Source of the DNA: Ectocarpus siliculosus
Taxonomy: Eukaryota; Sar; Phaeophyceae; Ectocarpales; Ectocarpaceae
Assembly: GCA_000310025.1 (NCBI GenBank)
Contig: FN649730.1
Span: 840,860 to 904,859 of the forward strand
Direction: 5' to 3'
Length of the DNA: 64,000 bases
The notes beneath the pieces were generated by a model. The model was given only the letters and a program-made list of their open reading frames with translations, had not been told where the DNA came from and did not search any database. Positions 11,938-24,754 of this stretch are shown here, one piece after another (positions within the stretch are counted from its first letter, which is position 1; every line of letters begins with the position of its first letter). Position numbers and translations under genes: made by a program.

Positions 11938-12062
11938 GGGGGGGGGGGGGGGGGGGGGGGTACTCATGTTATGCATGCCTAAAGCTATTAGACCATTGAC
12001 TACGCGTCCTCCAGAGGACGGAGCATTGTTCCCACAGGACCGATCACCGATGGCCAATCCTT
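11938..12062 (+). repeat. poly-G-headed dispersed repeat, copy 1
   Basis: After a run of G the sequence reads TACTCATGTTATGCATGCCT. It continues through a TTAGACCATTGAC segment, a CGTCCTC/GAGGACG hairpin, TTGTTCCCACAGGA and an end near GATGGCCAATCC. The same order of blocks recurs at 19926, 50452 and, inverted, at 58736. Confidence 0.75.
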
Positions 12063-12628
12063 CCACCCTCCTTTGCCAAAGGTGCCTCAAAAATGAAATC
12101 TCTACTCAAAAATGGTGGTGCGGGCGGCGGAAGGGGTCTTCGAAGTTGCGCATGGCTGTATTCCTTCGACCAAAGACGCTCGCATCCCTACAAATACGCA
12201 TGTCAGGTTTCTGTCGACCAGACGATGTTTTTCCAAGCCCGAACCGTCGTAAGTTTCGTTCCCAGAACCAACCGCCCATGAGGCGGACGGGGGGGACGTT
12301 GTGCTTGCTTTTCTTGCACGGGTGACACCTTCGCATGAGATGGCACACGACTGTTTTCGGGTCGGGCGGAGGGAGGTCCGTGAGGGTGATCGTGCAGGTT
12401 TGTCAGCCCCGTTTAGCCGAAGCATGCTCTCAAGGAAACGTGTCGGGAAGAAAAGAGAAACGCGGTCTGTTCCGCACACGTTCACCAACCTTGCCGGTTT
12501 TAGGGCACACAACGACTAAAGGAGCACCCAAAAGGGCGAAAAAATAATAGCACAAATAATCTGAGACCTCGAATCTGAAACACGGCAATCAATCAATCTC
12601 CGTGGGTGTTGTGTTCAAGGTGCTCACA
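12063..12628. other. intergenic, probable 3' UTR of the helicase gene
   Basis: This lies between the helicase stop codon and dispersed repeat copy 1. Overlapping open frames on both strands match nothing known. No separate gene is supported. Confidence 0.35.
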
Positions 12629-15600
12629 TTAACATTCATCTGATGAGTCCGAATCTGCAACACGGCAATCAATGATTGGGCTATGCGCCTTTTCCAAGTG
12701 CTCACCGTGAAAAGCCAGGCGGTGGGTTCCTGCAAATCCCGGGTAGTCGTTGAGCGTTCGCCCGATGGCATCAGGCGAAACCTCCACGTATTCCGTGGGC
12801 ATTTCGAGCAGAAACCTGCGTTTTCCGTCCGACGCACGACACGCAAGGTACACGAGAGGGTTCCGATTTAGGGGTCCACCGCTGGTCAACTATGTCGTGT
12901 CCGCCACGGCCCGGTTGTATCGGATTGGGCACGATGTTTTCGGTGGAGCTACGCTCTATTACACAGCAGGACACGCGTGTTGTGTGTGTAGCACCGCTAC
13001 CGTCAGTGCCATATTTCACTGAATTTCAAGCTTGTTGAGAAACTTCTTGAGAACGTTCTAGTACCTGGAGGGCCCAGCGGAATCTATCCAGGCGTCGTTG
13101 AAGCGGCGTTTCTTGCTAAAGGTGATTATCACGTTCTCGCTGGCTCGGGTCAGCGCTACGTACCCAAGCCTTCGCTCCTCTTGCACACGCTCCAGGCTGG
13201 ACATACGCCAAAAAACAAAACAGTTGGTGAGGGAGGGAAGAGGGTAGTCGTTCTTCACTTGACGGTTAGAGCCTCACATAGGAGACAGTCAGAAGTTGGT
13301 GTGGCGCAAAGTCTATGAAGCGACGGGATGGAACACGCGGGAAGACGCAAGAAAAGTCCAACCAAAACACAGAACGTTTGAAGGCGAATGCGAATGTTAC
13401 CTCTCGACGGCATGCTCCCCATCTCCTGAGTTTGGTAGAAGCGGGAAGCTTCCCTCGTCCCAGCCTGGACGAGAACAAAACGGACAGATAAGACGATTTC
13501 GGCGACCATAAGAGTTGAACCCACGACTAACATTTTAGAAACTGACATCAAAACCATGATTTCCGCTTCTAAAGTCTCCGGAGTGTTCCAAAACAAAGCG
13601 TATAATAGTCTCCTCCGACACTCAGTCAGCCAGTCACCTGTGAGGAACACCACCTTGAACTCGCGGCCCTTCGCCTGGTGCATGGTCATCATCTGGGCGA
13701 AAGGTAGAGCGAAACACAAGAGCCACCGACGAGCGTCAGGGACAAAGAGATAGCAAGGAAGGAGGGCGATTGGTCTGCCCGTCTCGTCACGCGCGAGCCG
13801 CAACTCAAGAAACAGCGGGGAGCGCCCAGGCACACGGAAAAGCAGGATGTTCACGGGGCAACGGTCGCTGCATGTAGTAGTACTATACCATACCGTACAG
13901 CAACAGTGTAAGTGTAGTTTAGGTGGTCGTGGGGGAAACATGGGTTGTGCTGTTGTGCTTGGTAACTGACACGTTAGTTTCCAGTCGGACGGTGGTAATT
14001 ATTTACGGTATTCCGTGTACGGTATTCCAAGAAACTACGGTCCCCTCCCCCATCTCACACCTCGAGGGCGTCTTCAGAAGACGGCGTGGTGCTCTGCTTG
14101 TCTTTTTTCCCGGTGGTGCCTTCCCACCTCCCCCCACGCCCCCTCCCCTCACCGCCCTTCCTCGCAGCCTTCTTGTTGGCGGTCTCCTCTCTTTTGGGCA
14201 CACACAAACAGCGAGGGGACAAAAGTACAGGAGTCAGATACAGGGGAAAACCTACGTCTTTCCCCCCTTCCCCGATCAGAAAAAACGCCCCGTGACATGG
14301 ACGTCCGCTGATCTCCCGTTGAGATATGCATAGATCGCCGGGAAATGAACACGTTCGGCGTGATAGCACAAGCGTGCGGACGGGGTGAGTTACCGACCAT
14401 GGGATGCTTGGTGCGTTCTCCAGCCTATCACACATGGTCGCGTGACCCGCTGCACGAGTTAAGTATTGAAAGTCGTCTTACCTAGCCCTCGCTGCCCTCA
14501 GCAGGAACCGTCCAATGTGGTCGCACCTCGAAGCCGCCGTCGCCAGCTTGCCGATCGACTCCTGGTCCTACATAGACCGAGAATATATCACACAAATAGA
14601 GGCACGCACCGGAAGAGGTACACAAATGTAAGGCACGCAACAAATAAAACGGCCGTCTTTACCACCTGTGGACGTGGCCGAAGAGCCAACCACGCAGAGG
14701 CGGGAAACCCGGCCACGCTCTCTCCACGCAACCAATCTCTCTCGCCTGCATCAGACACGACTGCAGGTATAGACGGACCCTCAAAAGTGAAGTGCGTTGC
14801 TTGTCCATCAGCAAGCAGCAGCAGGTCGATTAATACCGTATAAGACAAAATATAACACACCCACATAGGATGAGACACCCCCCCAACAGAATAAAACACC
14901 CGGTGACATTTTCAAAACCCAAAATGTTATCCCCGGGGTGTGTTATTTTGTGTCGTATACGGTATCTTGGTCATTCTCGAGCCACTCACAGGGCCTCCTC
15001 CTCCTCCCCGGTGGGGGGCGAAGGAGGCGTCCACCGGACGAGGTAGAAACCCTGCCTCCCAGAAAATTCGCCAGACGGCAGCTCCCCGCTCGGCCTCGTG
15101 CAGCCTTTGCCACCCCATCAACAGGGAGGCCCACCTGCACAAAGCGGGCAGAGGCCGGCAAGAAATTCAAATTTGCGTCGTTTTTCGCCTGATCTCGTTC
15201 GAACGTACGATATCTATTTAGCAATTTTGACTCGGACGCTTTAGCAACAAGCTTTACATGTTCCGAAAGAGGCTTCCAAGGTGTGTTTGCACACTTCCTC
15301 GAGCACATCGAGCACATCGTGCACAATTGTTCGAGCACATCGTGTTGAGAAAGATCACACTCAATCGCGAGAGAAAGTGTGTACGGCGGGAGAGGACCAC
15401 AACAACCACCGCGAATGCGGCGTTGTTCCAAAAAACAAAGACGTCAGTACACCGCGCGCCGTCGTCCCCAGTCTGTGGCCAACATACCGCCCACCCTTCG
15501 TCAAGTCTTGACGCAATATATCTACTGGAACGGAACCGCATCAGACCGCCTCGTCGGCCCCCCGGCTCAACCGCCCACCATTCAGAAGAGAAGATTGCTC

Positions 15601-18600
15601 ATTGTTCTTCGATCCCCGGGTCAAATGCCCACCATTCAGAAGAGAAGCTTGTTCTATTATTTGTTGAAAACACACACATGCGCACCTTCTGAGACCGTAG
15701 ATGAAGTTCGAAGAATCTTCTCCCTTCAAGAGTCCCCGGCTCACGGAAAGACGTACCCCTTCCGCATAGGAAACCCCGTCCGCTACCGCTAGCTCTCCGA
15801 CCCCCCGCATCGTCGATGGGGTCGCCCAGTCAAGCAGACGCGTCTTCGATCGGAGCGAAATGAAACGTCGAAACGCCTCATCATCCTGGACAGCCGTGAC
15901 AGGAGTACAGCCACACACACAGAAGAAGTCGGACAGCGTAAAAAAAATGTTGGTGTAGCAGCGACGGCAGCAAGGGAAGTGGCTCGGTGGGCAGCAAGGC
16001 TTACGGATCAGGAGGAAACTAGACCACACCTGCACTACCGTTACGTCGTGACGTTAAGTCTTCAAATCAATACCTTTATTATTGGAACCTGTGTACATAC
16101 AATCACCCCATCCATATGGCACAAGAAACAACAGTGTGGGCGGGGGCGCGCACGACAACAAAATTTAATTTATACTAGAGCGTAACGACAGGCTGGGTGG
16201 CGGGCATTTACCTGCGGGTTTGCGCAGAGAGCCAGCAGCGCCAACGGCGCCTGAACCTCGCCTCTGGAAAAAAACGACGATCCGCCTTCCACAGTGTATG
16301 GCACTCCTCTAGCGGCCAAGGCTTCCTCCAACTCCCTCGTGTTGTACGCCGTTCGAGCTATCACCGCCATGTCCTTGTAGCTGGTATATAAAGACGGTCC
16401 GGAGTGCAGCAGGCCTGAGAGAGTAATCTAACAACAGAGGTTGGTGTGGACTATGCAGTGTATATTCAAATCAGTTGGGCGGGGATCAACTGCTGTTGAA
16501 GAGGAGAGGTGCGGTTTGGTCAGGCAGCCCGTGGGCGCTACGTTTGCATCGTTACCCGGCTTGAAAGATAAGATGCCGGACCGGTGCATGAGTCAGGGAC
16601 GCAGACAACGTTGGAGACAAACTTCAAATCATTTGCTGCCGGAGTCTTCGAGCGTAGAACGCCGCTGAGAACACCACCAACCTGATGCCTTGCTCCCGGT
16701 TCATCTTGCTAGCCTCCAGCGCGACCCACTTTCCCTCCTCGCGGCTGTTCCACAGACCCTGCGCCCGCACAACCGCCCCTGAGAGACACAACAGGCACAG
16801 CACGCTGATTTAGCAGAGGAAGGAAAGCAGGGGGTTTCACGGTAACAACATCTCTTGGCTGCCCGAACACAAAGTGCCGTGCAGTGCAAACGTGTTCCCT
16901 CTACAACGTTGTTGAATTTTCTGCCCTGCGCTGAGCCTCCAGGGCGCCGATCGCATCGCATGCCCCCGCACGCACTTGCATGCCTCATGATACCACTCTC
17001 CCCCCACCCTCCCCCGAAACAATGAGGCGAGATGCACGTATCGTCGAAGCCCAGTACAACGTGGCAACAGCAGTACCCAGCAAATCCACCCGGGTCTAGA
17101 GCAGTGTGGAGTCACACCCTTACCGGGCGTGTGCTGCTTGGTCCTCATGCGTCGGTTGAGAAGGGGCACGAGCCCGCCGGCTCGCATGAGGCCCGTCGCG
17201 GACCGCAGCACGTGCACGGGTAGGCGGTGGGTCTCCGTCAAGGCGCACCTCACGGCCCCCGGGAAATCTTCCTCGAACCTGAGTCAGGACGAGGGGAAGA
17301 AGCGTAACGTTGAGAAACTGCGTGTGGGTGGGCAGGCAAAAAATAAAAGTACTACCTTGGCTTCGATTCCGCATGAACGTGTGGTTCACTAAATATTTAC
17401 CAGGTAAACCTTTAGAATAAAAATAGCAACCTGATCAACATAACCCTAAAACAAAAAATATGGCCCAGAATTTCAACCTAAGAAATATAACCATGTCCGG
17501 CGAGCTGCGAGCTATGATACATGTGCGTTTCTGAATGCGGGAGAGAACGCACGACTACTGCACGGCAGCGACTGGGATGGGAGCCGTAAACGTTGTGAAA
17601 CTTCATAGAATTCGTCCGGCAATAAACTCCGGGCACCACAAACCAAGTACCGCGCTGTAGATAAACTCTCTTCTTTTTCTTAGTGGGAAAACGAAGAGAC
17701 AAGAGGCAAGAGACAGACATGCCTGTGAAGATGATCCACGGTTGTGCCTCTCCACCCGTAGATGTGCTGGTCCTCGTCTCCCGCGCAAAACAGGCTCACA
17801 CCCAGACCCTGGTGGTGCTCTAGCCCCTCACTCTTGCCGGTACCCGCGGCGCCGAAACATTCGCCGTCCCCCCCCTCGCCGATAGCGACCGCCGGATCCG
17901 GCGAAATGGAGGCAGGCGTTGCTGAGGCGGCACGCCTCTTCGAAGGAACGCCCGACACCAGCGCCTGGATGGTCCGTCGTTTCGATGACCAAACCATTGT
18001 AGGGTAGGAAGGCAAAAAGCACAGAACAACACATGATGATTGCCAAGGACGAGTGGCGAATCACACAGAGTTCGTCGAAATGGATAAAAGGTGCTTGGCT
18101 TTTTCCGCTCTACCCGCGGGGAGTGGTTCGTGACCAACATAAACCAATGGTTAATTTTGTACCGTACCCTACCCTTTTACCCCCACGCTCCCACCGCCAG
18201 CCCTGAACGCTTGTACCCGCCACAAAAGTTATTGCTGTGAACATTTGGTGAGAATGGGTAATCAGTCTGGTTCTAGAGGCGTTATCTTTGAGCTCAGAAT
18301 AACTGCCAAGGTACATATTCTGAGTGTCTACTTGTAGACGACTGGACCGACCAAACGGCTGTAGGGCAGTCGACAGGGACCGACGTCCATCGTTGAGTGA
18401 CGTGACGGCCAAAGCAGTTACCAGAGTCTATCATATAGCCAATGATAGAAGGAAATACCACCAAAGGTACAAGTTAGGCCGATCAGAGAGATAGTTGCGT
18501 TGAAGTTTATCATTTTGTGCAGATGACGTATGCATATGTATGTCTCCGTAACGACATTTGGGTAGGACCGTCCGGAAGCTTGACTCTGACAAGCACACAC

Positions 18601-21600
18601 GTCCTCACTCTCACTGCTTACCCTCGGTTCTACTCATCCACAGCTGATTGCACAACCACCTGGTAAACACAAGAAACAACTGTTGATACGGAACACAACC
18701 AACCACCCTTGAACGCAAGCACACAAACATCCAAGCGAGAACCTTCTCGAGAAGAGAAGAGTCAGAACCAGACCTCTTCACAGAGACGCGTCCGCTTTTA
18801 CACACCTTGAGAAGGCGTTGCTGCGCGGGGCTAGTGTCTTGGTATTCGTCCACCAGCACGTGGCGAAAGCGCCACCGATACCTGAACCGAACCAATGGGG
18901 TGCGGTAGGCGGAAATTGAATTTGAGCACCATGTAGACAAGTGTATACCATCATGTAAATGCACTATTTTCTCCCCTTTCAAATGTCTAGGGGCACGAGG
19001 TTTAATTTCTCTAGTGCATTTTTAAGTCTTAGCACAGGTCTGTCTATCTACGGTCGGGGCGCGGTGTCCAGGCTTACCGCTCGAGAACCTCCGGATGTCG
19101 GGTGAAGAGCTCGGTCACCATCAAACAGAGGTCTCCGAAGTCAACCTGTCGACGCCAACCGACACGGAACCAACATCGGAACCAACATCGGAACCGACAT
19201 CGGAACACAAGGTAAACAAGCGGCGAGGCGGTGTAGACGACAAGCAAAGAGGATGGGCGAAAATGAATCAGCAAATGACGAGAACCACGACCCACCTCAA
19301 GAAAAATAACTGGCTGACGAATCACAGCATCTCGTCAGGCAGAGTACCTAAAGGGACACACACGAGATACCGACGAAGCTTGTGGACGTGATGTCTCCCT
19401 ATAGCATCAGCTGGCATCACCAATAAACTTCAGTGTAAAGGTAGTAACAGACTAAAAATAAGCCCAGTATCAAGCCGGTTTCTTCCCATTCCCCCATTGC
19501 AAGGGCTTCAACACATCCCCTTCAACTGAGGTGCTATCTCGAAAGGGTATGATTGTATCCTACTCTCATGAGAAAATAGCGGCCGTGTGTAGGTAGGCTG
19601 CAATGCACACGTTGACACCAACAATGGCTGTGGCAACACAGGTCGTGTTTGCACCCAAGGCACGATTGACCCAAACTTCGACGAGAGCTAAATACAACGC
19701 ACGCGGTCACGTAAAGCGCGGCGCGCAAGGCTACGTTCGTTGCGGGTGCTTGATGGTCCGAAAGCGCAAAACCAGCGTCGGCCCCTTTGAGAGGCAACAC
19801 TGCTGGACATACCTGGCGTCGCCTGCGGAGGTGCTGCTGGTACGAGGGGTACACAGCAGCAGCTGCTGCATCCGTGTAGTCGTCCGCTTCCATCTGAGCG
19901 TTGTAAGCGCAGTGGAGGAGGAGTGGGGGGGGGGGGGGGGGTACTCTCATGTCTTGCATGCCTTGGCGGTTAGATCATTGACCACGCGTCCTCAACAGGA
20001 CGGAGTATTGTTCCCACAGGGCCGGAGTGGGGTGTGTGTGTGAGGAAGGAGGACCAGCATCTACCGTAGGCGCTCAATAGGAGGGACTGCCGATGGGGCC
20101 GGGCGGCGGATATCGAGCCCTCCGCGGCCCTGTGCAAGCTTGGATTTGGCGCATTTTCAAGAATACCAGTTCTCACTGACGTGATACTCTGAGGACCTGG
20201 CAAAACACAAGAACGTCTGCCTGCTTGTCTGTCTTTATACCTACCTGCTTGTGTGTATCCCATCTTCCTCCTGGTCCATGAACCCAACTCCAATTGGCTA
20301 CACTCACATTTGTTGAACGATGCTCTTCGACGGTGATGCCTTGCTCCTTCCAAACGCCTATCCTTGAAAGCACGGTCTTTGCTCTGCACATTTTTTTTGT
20401 TGTTGCGTCGCAGCAGTGGGGAGCAGCAGGGTCACACAACGGAAGGATGCAAAGGTGCGGAGACGTTGTCAAACCAAACAGAGGAGATTTTACCACATTT
20501 AGGGGACATGTTCGGAAGAATAAATCGCTTAGGGGCGAACGGGCATCGCACGCGTTGGACGGGCAAGCAGCACCGACGATGGACGCAAAGTGCGGACAAG
20601 GCCCGAGACGCAAGAGAGAGTCGCAAGGATTGCAACAACCCGGTGGCAGTCATTTACGCCCTCCCCGTGGGATTCAAGAGGTTCTTCCGCTGGTAAAGCG
20701 AACACTTCATGTCAAATCTCCCTCTTGCCGGGACCATTCCAAACGCCCGGTCATCTCAAACAACGAAGCGTACTTGGATCGGCATTAAAGAGACTCGCAG
20801 ACAGCGGTAGTTCGTTTACCGGAGAAAACAACAAGGTTTCTTGCTGTGCTGTGCTACTCGCCAAAAGCACTTGCTACACATGGCATTGTTATGCACCTAT
20901 CGCGTGCGTCCCCTCGCCGCAGCCAACCGCACCAAAACAGCCTATGGTATCTACGTAGCCCCAGCGCGGTTCACCTGTGGTAGCGCAGAACACGGCTAGA
21001 ATAAACTGGATTTCTCTATCTACGGTCTACGCCCGATACGGAGTACTGCCGCGTGTGAGACGACACTTCCTCCAGACACAGTTTCAGCAACACCAACCTC
21101 GTCTCCAACTCCTTCCTCCGTTGCGCGGTTTCCTTTCCCCGTTCCTCCTTCGTGGGCGGCATGCCCCAAGACCCATTGCTCCTGCCGCCTGCTGTTGCCG
21201 ACCAAGGTCCCTCGAACGCAGCGTCACCTTTGTATGACGCTGCAGCAAGGTCGTCGCGGCTATCCCACCCCCCCCTATCCGAATCTGCGAGAATCCTTGC
21301 AACGAGATCGACCTGTTCGGCATGGCCGATCATGTCCAAGCCGAAAGTTGCACGCCGTCTCGAGCTAGCTGCAGACCAGCCTAGGTCTGATTCCTCCGAT
21401 TCCGGCCTATCGAGAGAAGGAAATAGTTTAGACGGAGGGGGTGAATGGCACATGAAAAGAGGCGACTGGGCTCAGAGCACTGTTTGCAAGACGGTCTGCT
21501 TTGTATCGTTCCGGCGCACTCGGTAGGAGGGCCGGACATATCAATGGCCGCTCGAGTCAAAGTACACACAGCATTGACAGCAGAAAACCCCCCGAAATAG

Positions 21601-24600
21601 CACTCTCAAGAGCACGCTCAAGAGTATGTCAAGCGAAAAGTATCTCAAGGCACAGCAATTGAATGTTGCATGAAGAAAGTTTTCGGTGCTCATACAAGTA
21701 CAGTACCGAGAAATATCTGCTGTTGAGGTTCGGTCCGAATGGCGCAGGATGTAGCTTCAAACGTAAAGATTTACCAGCGCGAATTCTGTTGTAAGGACCA
21801 CCCGCCAGCGTACACTAGGCAGACCGGCGATTACGAACATAGCCACAATCAAAAGAAATACCAAACACCATGGTATGCACCATCGAATGCTAGCTAGACT
21901 CGAGTGCATGAACAGCGGTTTCCTTCTCACCACAAAAGGTGACCGTTTTGCTTGAGAACCGTAGCAGCGAAGGAATGGAAAGTCGCCGCCCACACCCTAT
22001 CAGCTTGTGCTCTTGGCACTCCCACGGCGATTGCGCGTTCCCTGACGTCCTGTGCTCCCTGCGGGTCTCGGTCAAACCCCGAACACGATGTGGTTTGGTA
22101 TGGGTACACACGCGTGTGCGAAGAAGGAGGCCCGTCATATTTCGGTACAACTGAGGAGTAACCAAACTACGGTAGGTGACACAAGATACCACCGCCCCTG
22201 GACCGATCTTCAAAGCTTGATTACTCCACGACGAAGAGGATGCATATATGAAACGAAACGTTTTCAGGAAGCCCTCGACGAGACCTTTTCCCTCCACCAT
22301 TATTGGTGAGGTCACCCTTTCTGCTGTGGAGAAATCGAGCGTTGAAGAGCGGTCCAGGGGGTGTATGTCACCTATGGTACTTGCTGGCAATTAAAACCTG
22401 TATGGCTAACCTGGGCGGTTGCGGAGAAGCTTTGTCACGCCATATTCTCTCTCTGTGAGGTCATATATACCTGACCTCGATTCTACATCGGGGTAAGTCT
22501 GGACAGTTATGTCTGGACTGGCCCTCTAGGTTTCGGCGTGAACCCCCAGCATGGCTACCACGAAGCATTCGTCAGGCCTACTCGCCAAAGCAGCACACGC
22601 TCGGAATCATCACAAGCACCTGCTTGGTAAAGGAGAGCACCAAAACGCTCTCCGGCGCCGCTGCATGAGCAGCGACCCTGCGGTGTCCCCAAAGGCCCCC
22701 CTTCCCCGCCCCCCCCTCGTCCCCAAAGACATGCAGCCGACCTAACCGCCCCACGCCTGCTCCTATCCCCGCTCCCGCTTTCTCCACAGCCGTCAGGTTA
22801 TCGACGCTCAACTCCGTAGGCCTTCGGGGTTCGACGCCTAAAATACGGGCCAGCCTTGCGGCCAACGTGTGCGTCTTCCCCGTCCCCGCCCCTGCGGTAA
22901 GGAGAATCGCGGGGGTCTCCAGGTCGAGAAGAACAACATCCTCTTGAGCGGGGTCTAGTAGCACGCCTGCGTGATAATTGGGAAGCGGAGGGGGGGAGGG
23001 GGGGCGCTGTTCACGTCTGACCACGCATTCCTGGCGAGACGAAGCAATTTTCTTCTTCCGTACATCGCCATTAAATCGGCGCTCTCTGGGCTCTTGCAGT
23101 AGTTGCACACTTCTTGATTCTTATTTAGTTACGTCTCTTGTCTTCGACCATTATTTTTGGCAGGCATTTACTTCAAAGTGTGATTGCCTGAGCATATCCA
23201 ATCCCTGCACGTCTCCCGTTCCCTTCTCAAGGTAATTCCCTTCATTCTGCAAAACTTCACACTCCGCAACTGCTGTGTTTGACTTGAACTCTCGGTTGGC
23301 TTCAGCAAGCCGTTACTGTCTCATCCCCGTCCGCCACACCACTAGCGTGTTTCTCTTCCTCTTTGCTTGTCAATCCCAGGCTCCCTATTTAAAGTTCAAC
23401 TTTGATCGCCTTCCCTTAGTCCACCGCATCACTCAAACACGGTTTCATTCCTATCGTTCGGGAGGGAGCGCGAGGTCGCGCGGTGGGAGACAACACACAC
23501 CGCACATGCAACAACGCCCGGAGCCTGCCGGTTTCACACTTTTACCCCATGGTGCCGGCAAGTTGTGCGTGATTTCAGGCAAACGAAGGTGAATTCGGCA
23601 TGTTGAGCGATCAAACGAGAGCCAGCACGGCAGAAGCAGCTGCTGGCAGGTGAGGTGCAAAGCGAGAACCCCCTTTGTTCCTTGACCAAGATACCAGTAG
23701 TGCGGATGGTGCGAGAAATAACAAGGTTTGATCTTGTGCGACGAAAGAATCACTCGCCTGTCGTCGTGGTTTCGCTTGTCGGGGAAAGCGTCGTCTGCAA
23801 CATGCCGTCCAGCTCTCCGAAATCCATCCTTGGTCGCCCTGGCACCCCCGACGTCAACGGCATAGTATTGGTTGTAGTCGTGCACACGCGGCTGTATCTG
23901 CACTGAAGAAATGCACCTACCCCTCTGCACGAGGCGTCCTGTGCAACATTTTTTGTTGCAGAATTCCGTAAGACAACCGGAGTCGCACTCCTCTTTCTCT
24001 TGTGTGGAGAGAATTACATCATGCATGTACTGCTGTAGTGCTAGGATCCCAGTAGCAAAGTACGATGATTTCATGATTTCATGCTGCAAAATATATCGTC
24101 TGCTCATATGGATACATAGGGCAGCAGTTCTGTAGCTGTTTCTTCAACGCGCCACGTCATGCACGTAAAACGACCATAAAAATAATTGAGCATGCCGCCA
24201 ATGCTTAACGTTAAATGCGTAGATTTCGGCAAACGCACGCAAGGGTAGAGGACTTGCATGCAGGCCTCTCCTGCTGCTGGGCAACTGATGTCACAGCAGT
24301 CATCTTCATCTGCATCTGGACAGACACTGCACAGCCGTTGAACTCTCGACAAAGACGGGAGCAGATGCAGATCGCTGTAATCGGCAGGCTAGGTAATGCA
24401 CGATAGCCGCAACAACAACACTAACACTAGCCAACACTCACTGGCACGACCTGAGTGAACCACCGATGATAATGGGTGGCCTCTCCGGGTACCAGCAGCA
24501 CGACTCCAGTGCCCTCTCCGGTGGCGTTTCCATCGCCCAGCTGCTGCTGCGGCGCTTGCAAAGGCGGGCACCATCATATTCGATGCATTGCAAACACCAG

Positions 24601-24754
24601 CTGTTCGCCAAGGTCTCGGCATCTCTCGTCGTCGTTGTTCACTGGAACCGACGGCATGTCCTGTGGCGGTCCAAGCACTTGTGGCCTGGGTGCCAGCGGC
24701 AGACGCCAGCAAGAGGGTCGCCAGCAAGTGTCCGAAACCATCAGCCGGTGACAT
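12629..24754 (-). CDS. UvrD/PcrA/Rep-type superfamily 1A DNA helicase
   Basis: This is an ATP-driven 3'-5' DNA helicase of the UvrD/Srs2 type, acting in repair or in clearing recombination intermediates. Exons, 5' to 3': candidate 24754-24442, then 22966-22620, 22058-21944, 21368-21067, 19893-19813, 19145-19078, 18881-18806, 17964-17723, 17278-17124, 16778-16682, 16380-16212, 15885-15686, 15134-14990, 14567-14482, 14190-14061, 13692-13638, 13425-13401, 13196-13065, 12815-12629. All junction phases agree; the total is about 974 aa. Visible motifs: Walker A AGAGTGKT (22895-22872), motif Ia VLVLSFTKQ, motif Ib TFHSFA, VDFGDL, Walker B VDEYQDTS (about 18840), motif III AGDEDQHIYGWRG, motif V MTMHQAKGREFKVVFLTG, motif VI EERRLGYVALTRA. 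The C-terminus is Ser/Asp-rich. One intron (17722-17279) has a GC donor. The first exon (Ala/Leu-rich N-terminus, phase-1 GTGAGT donor matching the next acceptor) is tentative. The cell compartment is not determined. Confidence 0.9.
19926..20030 (+). repeat. poly-G-headed dispersed repeat, copy 2 (in helicase intron)
   Basis: A G run is followed by TACTCTCATGTCTTGCATGC, a GGTTAGATCATTGACC block, a CGTCCTC-type hairpin and TTGTTCCCACAGGG. It lies in the helicase intron between exons 21368-21067 and 19893-19813, on the strand opposite to the gene. Confidence 0.75.
22172..22376. mobile_element. MITE-like inverted-repeat element, copy 1 (in helicase intron)
   Basis: The ends are inverted copies of each other. 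The left end carries AGGTGACA and then CCCCTGGACCGATCTTCAA. The right end, reverse-complemented, reads AGGTGACA and then CCCCTGGACCGCTCTTCAA. The interior carries ATTACTCCACGACGAAGA. It has no coding capacity and is about 200 bp. It sits in the helicase intron between 22620 and 22058. A related copy lies at 48931-49117. Confidence 0.65.

Noticed and set aside
14990-15180. Other frames (NLNFLPASARFVQVG...) as helicase exon in this interval
   Set aside because: Only the frame starting at 15134 after the TTTGTGCAG acceptor fits the phases on both sides and gives a WQRLHEAE helix expected in the 2B region.
23451-24107. Minus-strand open frame of 218 codons
   Set aside because: Unusual composition with many Cys, His and Arg in no pattern, no recognised motif, and it lies in the probable first intron of the helicase.
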